Assembly: GCA_947463785.1 (NCBI GenBank)
Contig: CANHRG010000003.1
Span: forward strand, 124,001 to 188,000
From: Sphingobacteriaceae bacterium
GTDB taxonomy: Bacteria; Bacteroidota; Bacteroidia; Sphingobacteriales; Sphingobacteriaceae
DNA length: 64,000 nt
Direction of reading: 5' to 3'
Position numbers and translations under genes: made by a program. Positions 25,880 through 33,848 of the stretch are shown here, piece after piece. The notes under the pieces are model-generated. The model saw only the letters and a list, made by a program, of their open reading frames with translations, was not told where the DNA came from and ran no database searches. Positions within the stretch are counted from its first letter, which is position 1. Every line of letters begins with the position of its first letter.

Positions 25880-26491
25880 ATGAAAATTATCTGCATTGGC
25901 CGTAATTACGTTGAGCATGCCAAAGAATTAAACAATCCCGTTCCTACGGTACCGGTTATTTTTATGAAACCGGATACGGCAATCTTGAAAGACAATAAAC
26001 CTTTTTACCACCCCGATTTCTCCACGGATATTCACCACGAAATTGAAATCGTTTTGAAGGTTTGTAAGGAAGGAAAACATATCGCCGAAAAATTTGCGGC
26101 TAATTATTACGATGAAATTGGCTTAGGTGTAGATTTCACCGCCAGAGATATCCAACAAAAACACAAAGAAAAAGGGCTACCATGGGAATTGGCCAAAGCA
26201 TTTGACCAATCTGCTCCGGTTAGCAATTTTATACCGAAATCGCAGTTCAGTGATGTGTACAAATTGGATTTCAGGTTGGATGTAAACGGCCAAACTGCGC
26301 AAAAGGGTTCTACCGCCAACCTCATTTTTTCGTTTGAGAACGTAATTGCCTTTGTATCACAATACGTCACTCTAAAAAAAGGTGACTTGATTTTTACCGG
26401 TACCCCAGAGGGCGTGGGAAAAATCAATATTGGCGATCGCTTAACAGCTTATCTCGGAAACGAAAAATTGCTAGATTTTGAAATTAAGTAA
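25880..26491 (+). CDS. Fumarylacetoacetate hydrolase-family protein
   Basis: This 203-residue cytoplasmic enzyme has the FAH C-terminal fold. Metal-binding and active-site segments are visible: KIICIGRNYVEHAKEL at the start, HHEIEIVLKV (Glu ligands), GVDFTARDIQQK, and the terminal GDLIFTGTPEGVGKINIGDR. Short FAH proteins (FAHD1-type) hydrolyse acylpyruvates or decarboxylate oxaloacetate, so one of those reactions is likely. A TAACTTAG sequence ends 4 nt before its ATG. It is followed 8 bp later by the M23 peptidase. Confidence 0.88.
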   Translation: MKIICIGRNYVEHAKELNNPVPTVPVIFMKPDTAILKDNKPFYHPDFSTDIHHEIEIVLKVCKEGKHIAEKFAANYYDEIGLGVDFTARDIQQKHKEKGLPWELAKAFDQSAPVSNFIPKSQFSDVYKLDFRLDVNGQTAQKGSTANLIFSFENVIAFVSQYVTLKKGDLIFTGTPEGVGKINIGDRLTAYLGNEKLLDFEIK

Positions 26492-26498
26492 GTTCAAA

Positions 26499-28190
26499 AT
26501 GAAGTTTAGGCTGATTATTTTAGTACTCCTTGCCTTTTTCCAGTCTGCTGCTCAAGATAAGTACCCTACAAACTATTTTCGTTATCCATTAGACATAAAA
26601 CCCTCATTTTCGGGCAGATTTGCCGATTTGAGACCCAATCATTTTCACTCGGGTTTAGACTTTAGAACCAATCAACGAGAGGGTTATCCAATTTATGCGG
26701 TAGCTGATGGCTACATTTCCCGACTTCGGGTTCAAACTGGCGGTTTTGGGCAAGCCATTTACATCGACCATCCGAACGGCTATACCAGTGTTTACGCACA
26801 TTTAAGGGCTTATGCACCACAAATAGCTAAAACAGTTAAAGATTTTCAGTACCGTTTGCAAAGTTTTGAAGTAGATATCCCGCTAACTTTTTCAGAAATT
26901 CAGGTAAAAAAAGGCGACTTAATTGGCTGGTCGGGGAATACCGGTAGCTCCGGAGGTCCACATCTTCATTTTGAAATCAGAGATACGCAAAGCGAAGAGC
27001 CCATTAATCCGCAGTTATTTGGATTAACCGGTAGCGACCTGATCAAACCTGAAATCAAAGGAGTTTATCTCTACAAATTAAACGGACAAGCTTTTAGCGA
27101 AAAAGTGACGAAGCAATATATTCCGGTTAAAGCGCTCAATGGAAATTACCAAGCACTCAGCAACGAACCCATTGTGTTGAACGGAGAATCTGGATTTGGA
27201 TTAGTTGCATTTGATCGAAATCAGATTCAGGGAACCGCTCACGGCCTGCATCGTATTGAAATGCAATTGGATGGAAAAACCGTTTACGAGGCCAATTTGG
27301 AACGATTCAGCTTCGATGCAACAAAAGCCATCAATAGCCATTTGGATTATCCATCACTAAAAAATTCAGGAATAAACATCCATAAAACATTTGTTGAACC
27401 CGGCAATCCATTACAAATTTATCAGGCAAAAAATAACGGTCGCATAAGTCTGGAAGATGAAAGCGTTCACAATTTGACCTACATTGTTAGTGATGTTGCC
27501 GGCAATCAAAGCATTCTGACCCTAAAAATCAAACAAGGTATTCCGTACCAATCGAGTTCATTCACTGAAAAAGGCACTGTATTTAAATACGATGCCGAAA
27601 ATTATTATTCGAACGAAGAAGTACGGATAAGTATCCCTAAAGGCACTTTGTATAGTGATGTAGATTTTGAATATGCTTCTGCACCTCGAATTGCCGGCAC
27701 ATTTTCCAAGCAGCACCGCATTCACAGATCACGTACTCCAATACACCAAACCTATCAATTAGCCATTAAAGCAGATCTGAGTCTGACCGCAAAATTGCAA
27801 GAAAAAGCCTTAATTGTTGATGCCGGTGGTGCAGCACAAGGCGGAACGTTTAAAAATGGCTTTGTAGAAACCGAGGTAAAATCTTTTGGCACCTTCTTTA
27901 TCAAAGTGGATACCCTAGCGCCAAGAATCACTCCAGTAAACATAAATAATGGCAAAGCGATGACGGGTATCTCTAAAATCATCTTTAAAATTGCCGACAA
28001 TCTTTCAGGTATTGGCTCCTTTATCGGTACAATTGATGGACAATGGGTACTGATGGAATACGATCAAAAAAGTAGCACACTTTGGCATCAGTTCGATGAA
28101 AGAACACAACCTGGAAAACATGTATTTGAATTAATGGTTACTGATAAAAAGGGTAACCAATCTACATTTAAAGCAAGTTTTACTTTATAA
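26499..28190 (+). CDS. M23-family peptidase (periplasmic, LytM-type)
   Basis: About 563 residues from the ATG at 26499 (signal MKFRLIILVLLAFFQSAAQ); a TTG seven codons earlier lies inside the FAH gene. The M23 domain is near the N terminus: His50 and Asp54 in HSGLDF, His101 in YAHLR, and HLH (His155, His157) in GGPHLHFEIRD, so all zinc and catalytic residues are present. The C-terminal 350 or so residues are beta-rich Ig-like modules of unknown purpose. It probably cuts peptidoglycan cross-bridges in the periplasm, or activates amidases. Order and spacing suggest co-transcription with FAH and bcp. Confidence 0.88.
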   Translation: MKFRLIILVLLAFFQSAAQDKYPTNYFRYPLDIKPSFSGRFADLRPNHFHSGLDFRTNQREGYPIYAVADGYISRLRVQTGGFGQAIYIDHPNGYTSVYAHLRAYAPQIAKTVKDFQYRLQSFEVDIPLTFSEIQVKKGDLIGWSGNTGSSGGPHLHFEIRDTQSEEPINPQLFGLTGSDLIKPEIKGVYLYKLNGQAFSEKVTKQYIPVKALNGNYQALSNEPIVLNGESGFGLVAFDRNQIQGTAHGLHRIEMQLDGKTVYEANLERFSFDATKAINSHLDYPSLKNSGINIHKTFVEPGNPLQIYQAKNNGRISLEDESVHNLTYIVSDVAGNQSILTLKIKQGIPYQSSSFTEKGTVFKYDAENYYSNEEVRISIPKGTLYSDVDFEYASAPRIAGTFSKQHRIHRSRTPIHQTYQLAIKADLSLTAKLQEKALIVDAGGAAQGGTFKNGFVETEVKSFGTFFIKVDTLAPRITPVNINNGKAMTGISKIIFKIADNLSGIGSFIGTIDGQWVLMEYDQKSSTLWHQFDERTQPGKHVFELMVTDKKGNQSTFKASFTL

Positions 28191-28199
28191 AATTACAAC

Positions 28200-28661
28200 A
28201 TGGCAGCATTACAAGTAGGTGATTTGGCTCCTGCCTTCACCGCAAAAAATCAAAACGGAGAAAGCGTTTCATTAAGCGATTTCGCAGGTAAAAAAGTGGT
28301 TTTATACTTTTACCCAAAAGACGACACGCCCGGCTGTACCGCCGAAGCTTGTTCATTTAGAGACAATTATCAGTCGCTAATGGGCAAAGGTTTTGAGGTA
28401 ATCGGTGTAAGTACCGACGATGAAAAATCGCATACCAAATTTGTAAATAAGTATCAATTACCCTTCAACCTACTTGCCGATACCGACAAGCAAATTATGG
28501 AAGCCTATGGCGTTTGGGTTGAAAAAAGTATGTATGGCAAAACGTATATGGGCACTGCCCGCAAAACCTTCATCATCGATGAGAATGGTAAAATTGCTAC
28601 AATCATCGACAAAGTAGATACCAAGAATGCCACCCAGCAGGTATTGGGTTTAGTAGGGTAA
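28200..28661 (+). CDS. bcp: Thioredoxin-dependent thiol peroxidase (Bcp/PrxQ)
   Basis: This 153-residue peroxiredoxin has the peroxidatic Cys46 and resolving Cys51 in the motif PGCTAEACSFRD, which is the PrxQ arrangement. It reduces hydroperoxides using thioredoxin in the cytoplasm. FYPKDDTPG and a C-terminal TFIIDENGKI are family features. It starts 9 bp after the M23 gene and is followed by a strong terminator. Confidence 0.95.
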   Translation: MAALQVGDLAPAFTAKNQNGESVSLSDFAGKKVVLYFYPKDDTPGCTAEACSFRDNYQSLMGKGFEVIGVSTDDEKSHTKFVNKYQLPFNLLADTDKQIMEAYGVWVEKSMYGKTYMGTARKTFIIDENGKIATIIDKVDTKNATQQVLGLVG

Positions 28662-28692
28662 ATTTGTGAATAACTAGTGGTGGATGTTAAAA

Positions 28693-28723
28693 ACTAAAGC
28701 CTCCTCATGCCGGAGGCTTTAGT
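28693..28723 (+). terminator. Terminator after bcp
   Basis: A 12-bp perfect stem (28693-28704 with 28712-28723, core AAAGCCTCC) has a 7-nt loop and is followed by TAATTTTG. The T-run after the stem is part of the -7 element of the transketolase gene. Confidence 0.85.
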
Positions 28724-28731
28724 TAATTTTG
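28724..28731 (+). promoter_or_regulatory. -7 promoter element for the transketolase genes, fused to the terminator
   Basis: TAATTTTG matches TAnnTTTG exactly and begins on the base after the upstream terminator stem. The predicted start of transcription is near 28735, leaving about 15 nt before the ATG at 28750. Confidence 0.6.
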
Positions 28732-28749
28732 TAGCAACAAAACTCCCTT

Positions 28750-29595
28750 ATGGCTACAAACATCGAGCAACTCACCAAAACAGCCAGCCAAGTTAGACGA
28801 GATATTTTACGTATGGTACATGCCTGCCAATCCGGTCATCCCGGAGGCTCATTGGGTTGTACCGACTTCTTGGTTGCCTTGTATTTCGACATCATGAACC
28901 ACCGTACCGATTTCAGTATGGATGGTAATGGAGAAGATCTATTTTTCTTGTCGAACGGACACATTTCTCCAGTTTTTTATAGTGTTCTGGCTCGTTCCGG
29001 ATATTTTGATGTAACAGAATTAGCCACCTTCCGTAAGCTAAACAGTCGCTTACAGGGCCACCCAACTACACACGAGCATTTACCGGGTGTAAGAATGGCA
29101 TCCGGTTCATTGGGTCAGGGTTTATCGGTAGCGATTGGTGGTGCTTTGACCAAAAAATTGAATGGGGATGCCTCGCTGGTGTTTTCGCTTCATGGAGATG
29201 GCGAAATTCAGGAAGGTCAGATTTGGGAAGCAGCCATGTATGCTTCGGCAAACAAGGTAGACAACCTGATTGCTACCATTGATGTAAATGGACAGCAAAT
29301 TGATGGCTCTACCGAACAAGTATTATCCTTAGGAAACCTCAAAGCCAAGTGGGAAGCCTTTGGCTGGGACGTGCTGGAGATGAACGGTAACGATATGACC
29401 GATGTGATTCGCGGTTTAAATCTTGCAAAAACTAAAACCAGTAAAGGCAGACCTGTTTTGATCCTCATGCAAACCGAAATGGGCAATGGGGTCGATTTTA
29501 TGATGCACTCTCACAAATGGCACGGCATTGCACCCAACGATGAGCAATTGGCCAATGCCTTAGGACAATTGGAAGAAACATTGGGCGACTATTAA
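28750..29595 (+). CDS. Transketolase, N-terminal (thiamine diphosphate) subunit
   Basis: This 281-residue protein corresponds to the first half of transketolase. The TPP-binding motif starts SLHGDGEIQEGQIWEA, continues to a late Asn, and is preceded by HPGGSLGCTDFLVALYF and GSLGQGLSVAIGGAL. With the next gene it forms a two-subunit transketolase, which transfers two-carbon units in the non-oxidative pentose phosphate pathway. Split transketolases are known in archaea and several bacteria including Bacteroidota, so this is not a frameshift: each half has its own start and stop with 13 bp between them. Confidence 0.93.
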   Translation: MATNIEQLTKTASQVRRDILRMVHACQSGHPGGSLGCTDFLVALYFDIMNHRTDFSMDGNGEDLFFLSNGHISPVFYSVLARSGYFDVTELATFRKLNSRLQGHPTTHEHLPGVRMASGSLGQGLSVAIGGALTKKLNGDASLVFSLHGDGEIQEGQIWEAAMYASANKVDNLIATIDVNGQQIDGSTEQVLSLGNLKAKWEAFGWDVLEMNGNDMTDVIRGLNLAKTKTSKGRPVLILMQTEMGNGVDFMMHSHKWHGIAPNDEQLANALGQLEETLGDY

Positions 29596-29608
29596 TCTCG
29601 AAAGGATC

Positions 29609-30574
29609 ATGAAAAAATACACATATACAGAGAAAAAAGATACCCGTTCGGGATTTGGTGCCGGCTTACTCGAAGCGAGCAAGAAAAATAAAGACGTCGT
29701 TGCACTCTGTGCCGATCTGACCGGCTCTCTAAAAATGGATGCATTTCAGAAAGAGTTCCCGGAGCGCTTTTTCCAAGTGGGTATTGCCGAGGCGAACATG
29801 ATTGGTATTGCTGCAGGTATGACCATTGGCGGTAAAATTCCATTTACCGGAACTTTCGCCAATTTTTCAACCGGGCGTGTGTACGATCAAATTCGCCAAT
29901 CGGTAGCTTACTCTGATAAAAATGTGAAAATTTGTGCCTCTCATGCCGGAATTACTTTGGGTGAAGATGGGGCTACCCACCAAATTTTAGAGGATATCGG
30001 TTTAATGAAAATGCTGCCTGGCATGACGGTAATTAACCCCTGCGATTACAACCAGACCAAAGCCGCAACCCTTGCCATTGCCGAACACGAAGGACCGGTT
30101 TACTTGCGTTTTGGGCGCCCTACAGTACCGGTATTTACCGATCCGGATCAAAAATTCGAAATTGGTAAAGCTTGGATGGTAAATGAAGGAACGGATGTAA
30201 GCATTTTTGCAACTGGCCACCTGGTTTGGAAGGCAATTGAAGCCGGAGAAAAATTAGCTGAAATGGGGATCAATGCCGAAATTATCAATATCCACACCAT
30301 TAAACCTTTAGACGAAAAAGCTATCTTAACATCAGTTGCCAAAACCGGATGTGTAGTTTCTGCAGAAGAACACAACCGCATTGGTGGATTGGGTGATAGC
30401 ATTGCACAGGTATTGGCCCAGCATTTACCAAGCCCGCAAGAGTACGTTGCTGTAAACGACAGCTTCGGCGAAAGTGGCACACCTGATCAATTGATGGAAA
30501 AATACGGCTTAAGTAGCGATGCCATCGTAAAAGCCGTACAAAAAGTACTAGCGAGAAAAAAAGCCGGGAACTAA
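29609..30574 (+). CDS. Transketolase, C-terminal (pyrimidine-binding) subunit
   Basis: This 321-residue protein has the pyrimidine-binding domain with the catalytic Glu region in VGIAEANMIGIAAGM. FTGTFANFSTGRVYDQIRQS follows, and then a C-terminal swivel domain (GTDVSIFATGHLVWKAIEAG, AEEHNRIGGLGDSIAQVL). It pairs with the preceding N-terminal subunit to make an active enzyme at the dimer interface. Full length for a C-terminal half. Weak dyad symmetry (CAGGT/ACCTG, 30578-30591) after the gene is not a convincing terminator. Confidence 0.93.
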   Translation: MKKYTYTEKKDTRSGFGAGLLEASKKNKDVVALCADLTGSLKMDAFQKEFPERFFQVGIAEANMIGIAAGMTIGGKIPFTGTFANFSTGRVYDQIRQSVAYSDKNVKICASHAGITLGEDGATHQILEDIGLMKMLPGMTVINPCDYNQTKAATLAIAEHEGPVYLRFGRPTVPVFTDPDQKFEIGKAWMVNEGTDVSIFATGHLVWKAIEAGEKLAEMGINAEIINIHTIKPLDEKAILTSVAKTGCVVSAEEHNRIGGLGDSIAQVLAQHLPSPQEYVAVNDSFGESGTPDQLMEKYGLSSDAIVKAVQKVLARKKAGN

Positions 30575-30614
30575 GCACAGGTGATTACCTGATTTTAGGT
30601 CCGAAACAACTTAA

Positions 30615-31166
30615 ATGATGGGTATAGCCGATTCCGAAATTCTAGAAAAGTTTTCTCGCGAAAGCACCAAAAATGAAGCTTTTGGTTTATTAATTCAGAA
30701 GTATCAGGAGAAAATCTACTGGTTATGCCGTCGTATGGTTATTGATCATGACGATGCAGATGATCTCGTTCAGGAAGTATTCATCAAGGTTTGGAAAAAT
30801 CTGGATGGTTTTCGTGCCGATGCACAACTTTACAGCTGGATGTACCGCATTGCCAGCAACGAATGTCTTCAATTTCTCAAAAAGCAAAAGCAACGTAACC
30901 AAACTTCGTTAGATGACCTAAACCATCAGTTAGCCGATCAATACGGCTCGTTAGATGTACTGAATGGCGACCAGATTCAAGCCAAACTCTACAGCGCAAT
31001 TGCCACACTTCCCGAAAAACAGAAACTCATTTTCCAGATGAAATATTTTGATGAGCTGAAGTACGAAGAAATCTCAACGATTTTGGGAACTAGCGTGGGC
31101 GGATTAAAAGCATCTTTCCATTTGGCCGTAAAGAAAATTGAAGAACATCTAAAAAATAACGATTAA
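30615..31166 (+). CDS. ECF-type RNA polymerase sigma factor
   Basis: This 183-residue sigma-70-family protein has region 2 with DADDLVQEVFIKVWKNLDGF and YSWMYRIASNECLQFLKKQK. Region 4 has ATLPEKQKLIFQMKYFDELK, YEEISTILGTSVGGLKASF and a terminal HLAVKKIEEHL. It directs RNA polymerase to a small regulon. It is followed by a single-pass membrane protein and a Spy-like periplasmic protein, so control from the envelope is likely. ATG ATG at 30615 and 30618 are both possible starts. Confidence 0.92.
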   Translation: MMGIADSEILEKFSRESTKNEAFGLLIQKYQEKIYWLCRRMVIDHDDADDLVQEVFIKVWKNLDGFRADAQLYSWMYRIASNECLQFLKKQKQRNQTSLDDLNHQLADQYGSLDVLNGDQIQAKLYSAIATLPEKQKLIFQMKYFDELKYEEISTILGTSVGGLKASFHLAVKKIEEHLKNND

Positions 31167-31198
31167 ACCTTTTATCCAATCCAACATCTTAAGGTCGT

Positions 31199-31630
31199 AT
31201 GAATTCAAAACACAGAGAAGTTGAATGGCAAGATTTAGCCCCAAGCTTGGCCAAAATGGAAAAGAAAAATCCGTATTTGGTTCCTGATGGCTATTTCGAA
31301 AACTTGCAATCCCGTATTGAGCAAAAAGTAAATTCAGCGAAAGCACAAAGGTCACGCTCTAATATCATCCCGATGTGGACCAAATATGCTGCAGCTGCTT
31401 GTTTAACTATAGCAATGGGTATCACCTTATACCTGAATTTGAATCAACAAACACCTACGGTCAATTGGGCTGAAATTCCTGAACAAGAAATCGTTAGTTA
31501 TTTGGAACTCCATCTAGACGACAGCGATACGCAATTGCTTTTTGATCAGCTGAATCCCCAGCAAACCAACATACGTATTGAACACATTAATAATCAAGAT
31601 TTAGAAAATTACTTAAACCAACAACTATGA
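31199..31630 (+). CDS. Single-pass membrane protein, putative anti-sigma factor
   Basis: This 143-residue protein has an N-terminal cytoplasmic part with the recurring Bacteroidota motif KKNPYLVPDGYFENLQSRI, one membrane helix (about residues 61-80, YAAAACLTIAMGITLYLNL) and a periplasmic acidic tail. No zinc-binding HxxxCxxC motif is present, so it is not a ZAS-type anti-sigma factor. Its position 32 bp after an ECF sigma gene and its topology make it the probable membrane partner of that sigma factor. It overlaps the next gene by ATGA. The regulatory role is inferred from context. Confidence 0.62.
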   Translation: MNSKHREVEWQDLAPSLAKMEKKNPYLVPDGYFENLQSRIEQKVNSAKAQRSRSNIIPMWTKYAAAACLTIAMGITLYLNLNQQTPTVNWAEIPEQEIVSYLELHLDDSDTQLLFDQLNPQQTNIRIEHINNQDLENYLNQQL

Positions 31631-32148
31631 AAATGTTAAAGAAAGGCACACTACTATTGGGAATCTTGTTAGTGTATGCAGGATTTAGTTTTGCTCAACA
31701 ACCTCAACCTCGTCCAGGCGCTCCAAGACCTGGCATGAACAGAGCTCCAATGAATCAACACGATCGTGAACTGCCTCGTGGTGGTCAGCCCGGACAAGGG
31801 ATGGAGCGATTAGAGGCTACAAAAATTGCTTTTATCAGCCAAAAAATGGATTTAAGCCCTAAAGAAGCCGAAAAATTCTGGCCGATTTATAACCAATACG
31901 AAAAGGAAAATAGAGAGCTGCTGAAACAACGTAGAGAAATGGCTCAATCTAAATCGGATATGAGCCCCGAGAATCGCTTAAACGAACAATTCGAATTCGA
32001 GGAGAGGATGCTTGAAATCCGAAAAAAATACACCAAAGAATTCGGAAAAGCCGTTTCCTCAGACAAAGTATTACGCTTATTTGAAGCAGAAAGGGCATTT
32101 AAAGCCAATTTGGTTAAAGAACTTCAGCAAAGACGTCAACGCAACTAA
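31627..32148 (+). CDS. Spy/CpxP-like periplasmic protein
   Basis: This 173-residue secreted protein has the signal MKMLKKGTLLLGILLVYAGF ending SFA. A Pro/Gly/Arg-rich stretch (about residues 25-55, PRPGAPRPGMN) comes next, then a helical domain with ATKIAFISQKMDLSPKEAEK and FWPIYNQYEKENRELL. The last part resembles Spy/CpxP helical-hairpin chaperones, in which the LTxxQ-type motif appears here as the LSPKEAEKFWP stretch. It probably senses or holds misfolded envelope proteins and completes a sigma/partner/periplasmic-sensor operon. Exact function unproven. Confidence 0.6.
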   Translation: MKMLKKGTLLLGILLVYAGFSFAQQPQPRPGAPRPGMNRAPMNQHDRELPRGGQPGQGMERLEATKIAFISQKMDLSPKEAEKFWPIYNQYEKENRELLKQRREMAQSKSDMSPENRLNEQFEFEERMLEIRKKYTKEFGKAVSSDKVLRLFEAERAFKANLVKELQQRRQRN

Positions 32149-32170
32149 GTGCAAGTCTAAAACTTATTTC

Positions 32171-32198
32171 AAGGCCTTCAGTTTAATCTGAAGGCCTT
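32171..32198 (+). terminator. Terminator after the Spy-like gene
   Basis: An 11-bp perfect stem (32171-32181 with 32188-32198, core AAGGCCTTCAG) has a 6-nt loop and is followed by TT, G and TATTTTTG. The end of the U-tract is shared with the next promoter. Confidence 0.85.
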
Positions 32199-32201
32199 TT
32201 G

Positions 32202-32209
32202 TATTTTTG
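32202..32209 (+). promoter_or_regulatory. -7 promoter element for the aminotransferase gene
   Basis: TATTTTTG is an exact TAnnTTTG match. It begins 3 nt after the terminator stem and ends 3 nt before the ATG at 32213. An in-frame TTG at 32207 lies inside the element and is therefore not the start. Confidence 0.5.
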
Positions 32210-32212
32210 TAC

Positions 32213-33400
32213 ATGCTCAGTCTTAAACAACTGTTTCTTCTAAACACAGCGCAAACTTCTAGTAGTCCAAAATTATTGGAGATTGAGCGTAGTGAGGGCA
32301 TGTACCTCTTTAGTCCGGAGGGCAAACGCTACATGGATTTGATTTCCGGTTTTGCAGTGAGCAATTTAGGTCATCGCCACCCTAAAGTGGTGCAGGCCAT
32401 TAAAGACCAGCTGGATCGGTTCATGCACATTACCGTGTTTGGCGAATACGTGCAGGCTCCACAGGTAAAACTGGCTGAAAAACTGAGCACTCTACTCCCT
32501 GAAAATCTCTCGTCTGTATATTTTGTGAATTCCGGTGCCGAAGCCACAGAAGGAGCATTGAAACTGGCAAAACGTTTCACCAACCGTTCGGAAATTATTG
32601 CGTTTGATAAGGCTTACCATGGCAGCACTCATGGTGCACTCAGCGTAATGGGTAATGAGCAGTACAAGCAGGCTTATCGCCCTTTGTTACCCGATATTCG
32701 ATTTATTAAGTTAAATGATCCAGGAGCATTGGACTGGATAACTGAAAATACTGCTGCAGTAATTTTAGAAACCATTCAAGGGGAAGCGGGTATTCGGGTA
32801 CCAGATCTTGATTATTTGAAAGCTTTACGTAAGCGCTGTAGCGAAAAAGGGGCCTTATTAATTCTGGATGAAATTCAAGCTGGATTTGGTAGAACGGGCA
32901 AATTATTCGCTTTTGAACATTTCGGTATTGTTCCAGACGTGCTCTTGCTGGCTAAAGGCATGGGTGGTGGAATGCCGATTGGTGCGTTCATAGCCAGCAA
33001 AGAAATTATGGGTGTGTTAAAAGAAAATCCAATTTTGGGACATATCACCACGTTTGGCGGGCATCCGGTAAGTTGTGCAGCTAGCTTGGCCACTTTAGAA
33101 ACCATTTTAGAAGAAGAGCTGATTGCCCAAGTTCCTGAAAAGGAAAAATTATTCCGCGACTTGCTTAAACACCCCAAAATTAAAGAAATTAGAGGTAAAG
33201 GCTTAATGCTGGGCATTGATTTGGGAGGATTTTCAAGGGTAGAACAGGTATCCAACTACTGCCAAGATAAAGGATTAATTATCGATTGGTTCTTGCATTA
33301 TGACGGTGCGCTTCGACTTGCACCTCCGCTCATTATTTCTGAAGCAGAAATCCGTGAGGCTTGCCAAATCATTTTAGAAGCGATTGAGCTTACGGATTAA
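32213..33400 (+). CDS. Class III PLP-dependent aminotransferase
   Basis: About 395 residues from the ATG at 32213. The fold-type I PLP site is clear: NSGAEATEGALKLAKRF, LDEIQAGFGRTGKLFAFEHF with Asp219, and the Schiff-base Lys248 in LLLAKGMGGGMPIG. The family includes acetylornithine, ornithine and lysine epsilon aminotransferases. The window gives no other arginine-pathway gene to decide, and 4-aminobutyrate-type activity is also possible. Aminotransferase class firm, substrate open. It is isolated between two terminators. Confidence 0.88.
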   Translation: MLSLKQLFLLNTAQTSSSPKLLEIERSEGMYLFSPEGKRYMDLISGFAVSNLGHRHPKVVQAIKDQLDRFMHITVFGEYVQAPQVKLAEKLSTLLPENLSSVYFVNSGAEATEGALKLAKRFTNRSEIIAFDKAYHGSTHGALSVMGNEQYKQAYRPLLPDIRFIKLNDPGALDWITENTAAVILETIQGEAGIRVPDLDYLKALRKRCSEKGALLILDEIQAGFGRTGKLFAFEHFGIVPDVLLLAKGMGGGMPIGAFIASKEIMGVLKENPILGHITTFGGHPVSCAASLATLETILEEELIAQVPEKEKLFRDLLKHPKIKEIRGKGLMLGIDLGGFSRVEQVSNYCQDKGLIIDWFLHYDGALRLAPPLIISEAEIREACQIILEAIELTD

Positions 33401-33403
33401 AAC

Positions 33404-33431
33404 AAAAAAATCCGGACAGTGCTGCCCGGAT
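33404..33431 (-). terminator. Terminator after trxA
   Basis: The stem ATCCGG-CAG/CTG-CCGGAT (33410-33431), with one symmetric mismatch, is followed on the minus strand by a run of seven T. It serves trxA; on the plus strand it may also stop aminotransferase transcription, but less well. Confidence 0.75.
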
Positions 33432-33454
33432 CTTCACGTGTATCTTAAAAAAGA

Positions 33455-33772
33455 TTAAAGTTGCTTGGTTAATTTTTCTGCCAAAACAGACTTAGGCACA
33501 GCCCCAATCTGCTTGTCTACAATTTCTCCACCTTTAAAGAATAATAAAGCAGGAATATTACGAATTCCGAATTTCATTGAAATTTCCGGATTATGATCTA
33601 CGTTTACTTTACCTACAACAGCTTTACCATCAAAGTCTTTTGCTAATTCTTCTACTACCGGACCCACCATACGGCAAGGACCACACCACTCTGCCCAAAA
33701 ATCTACCAATACCGGTTTATCTGATTTTAATACAACTTCATCGAAGTTTGCATCTGTAATTTCTAATGCCAT
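33455..33772 (-). CDS. trxA: Thioredoxin
   Basis: This 105-residue classical thioredoxin has the active site WCGPC (Cys30, Cys33) in FWAEWCGPCRM. FGIRNIPALLFFKGGEIVDK contains the cis-proline. It reduces cytoplasmic disulfides and would supply electrons to Bcp. It has its own promoter and terminator. Confidence 0.97.
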   Translation of the reverse strand: MALEITDANFDEVVLKSDKPVLVDFWAEWCGPCRMVGPVVEELAKDFDGKAVVGKVNVDHNPEISMKFGIRNIPALLFFKGGEIVDKQIGAVPKSVLAEKLTKQL

Positions 33773-33797
33773 GATTTTATAATTTAATACTAGAATT

Positions 33798-33828
33798 CAA
33801 ATATAAGTTTTCGAAATTTCTTCAGCAA
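33798..33828 (-). promoter_or_regulatory. Promoter of trxA (TTG-20-TATATTTG)
   Basis: On the minus strand a TTG (33826-33828) precedes TATATTTG (33798-33805) by 20 nt, matching the Bacteroidota -33/-7 arrangement. The leader is about 22 nt. Confidence 0.65.
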
Positions 33829-33848
33829 TACATACCCACATTCTGACA

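Noticed and set aside
28750-30574. Transketolase broken by a frameshift
   Set aside because: Both halves have their own start and stop, a 13-bp spacer and intact motifs; split transketolases are known.
30578-30600. Terminator after the transketolase C-terminal gene
   Set aside because: The stem is only 5 bp (CAGGT/ACCTG) with no good T-run; too weak to call.
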